DNA from: Clostridia bacterium
Lineage (GTDB): Bacteria > Bacillota > Clostridia > Oscillospirales > Acutalibacteraceae
Assembly (NCBI GenBank): GCA_900759575.1
Contig: CAAEVU010000124.1
Coordinates: 1-13,317, forward strand
Direction of reading: 5' to 3'
Length of the DNA stretch: 13,317 nt
This document shows positions 13,260 through 13,317 of the stretch, piece by piece (positions within the stretch are counted from its first letter, which is position 1; every line of letters starts with the position of its first letter). A model generated the notes under the pieces. It was given only the letters and a program-made list of their open reading frames with translations. It was not told where the DNA came from and did not search any database. The translations under genes were made by a program, and so were the position numbers.

Positions 13260-13317
13260 GGAAACACAGCATAATTATTGGCGCATTCTCTGGTTTATTT
13301 CCACTTTAAATGGCTAA
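13260..13317. other. Right-edge tail with no recognised feature
   Basis: These 58 bases after purD contain no hairpin with a T run, no recognisable promoter and no credible gene start. They are more AT-rich than the coding region before them. Confidence 0.5.

Overview
The window looks like chromosomal DNA from a Gram-positive anaerobe of class Clostridia, probably near the Oscillospirales/Ruminococcaceae. This rests on protein style (Clostridia-like PurE and PurD variants, a BclA-like collagen protein, a RING/zinc-ribbon membrane protein), strong AGGAGG-type ribosome binding sites, and roughly balanced to slightly GC-rich base composition judged by eye. The taxonomic placement is inference. 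No rRNA, tRNA, CRISPR array, insertion sequence or phage gene was seen.

Left end (1-1898, minus strand): a membrane protein with an N-terminal prokaryotic RING-like domain and a zinc ribbon is followed 31 nt later by galU (UTP-glucose-1-phosphate uridylyltransferase), which runs off the window. A well-spaced promoter (1938-1966) serves this pair. Divergently, prfB (release factor 2, 2143-3270) has its own promoter and an intrinsic terminator. It has no internal stop, so it does not use the programmed frameshift.

Middle (3316-5919): a single collagen-like gene with seven 18-residue Gly-X-Y units is boxed between two terminators. Next comes a two-gene NfeD/SPFH membrane unit with a 4-nt overlap, its own promoter and its own terminator.

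Right end (5941-13259): a long same-strand run of purine synthesis genes begins at a clear promoter: purE, an M29 metallo-aminopeptidase, purM, purN, purO, purH, a small degenerate HAD-like protein, purD. Gaps are -7 to 70 nt and no terminator is visible inside, so it is probably one operon. PurD makes GAR, PurN formylates it, PurM closes the first ring to AIR, PurE forms CAIR from N5-CAIR, PurH formylates AICAR and PurO closes IMP. purF, purL, purK, purC and purB are not in the window.

The most notable points are the split of the usual bifunctional PurH into an archaeal-type PurO and a standalone AICAR formyltransferase, the two non-pathway genes inside the purine operon (an aminopeptidase and a HAD-fold protein lacking its catalytic aspartates), a hairpin that would cover the aminopeptidase ribosome binding site and competes with an alternative hairpin, and the RING-like membrane protein beside galU. 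No wholly new multi-gene system could be demonstrated.
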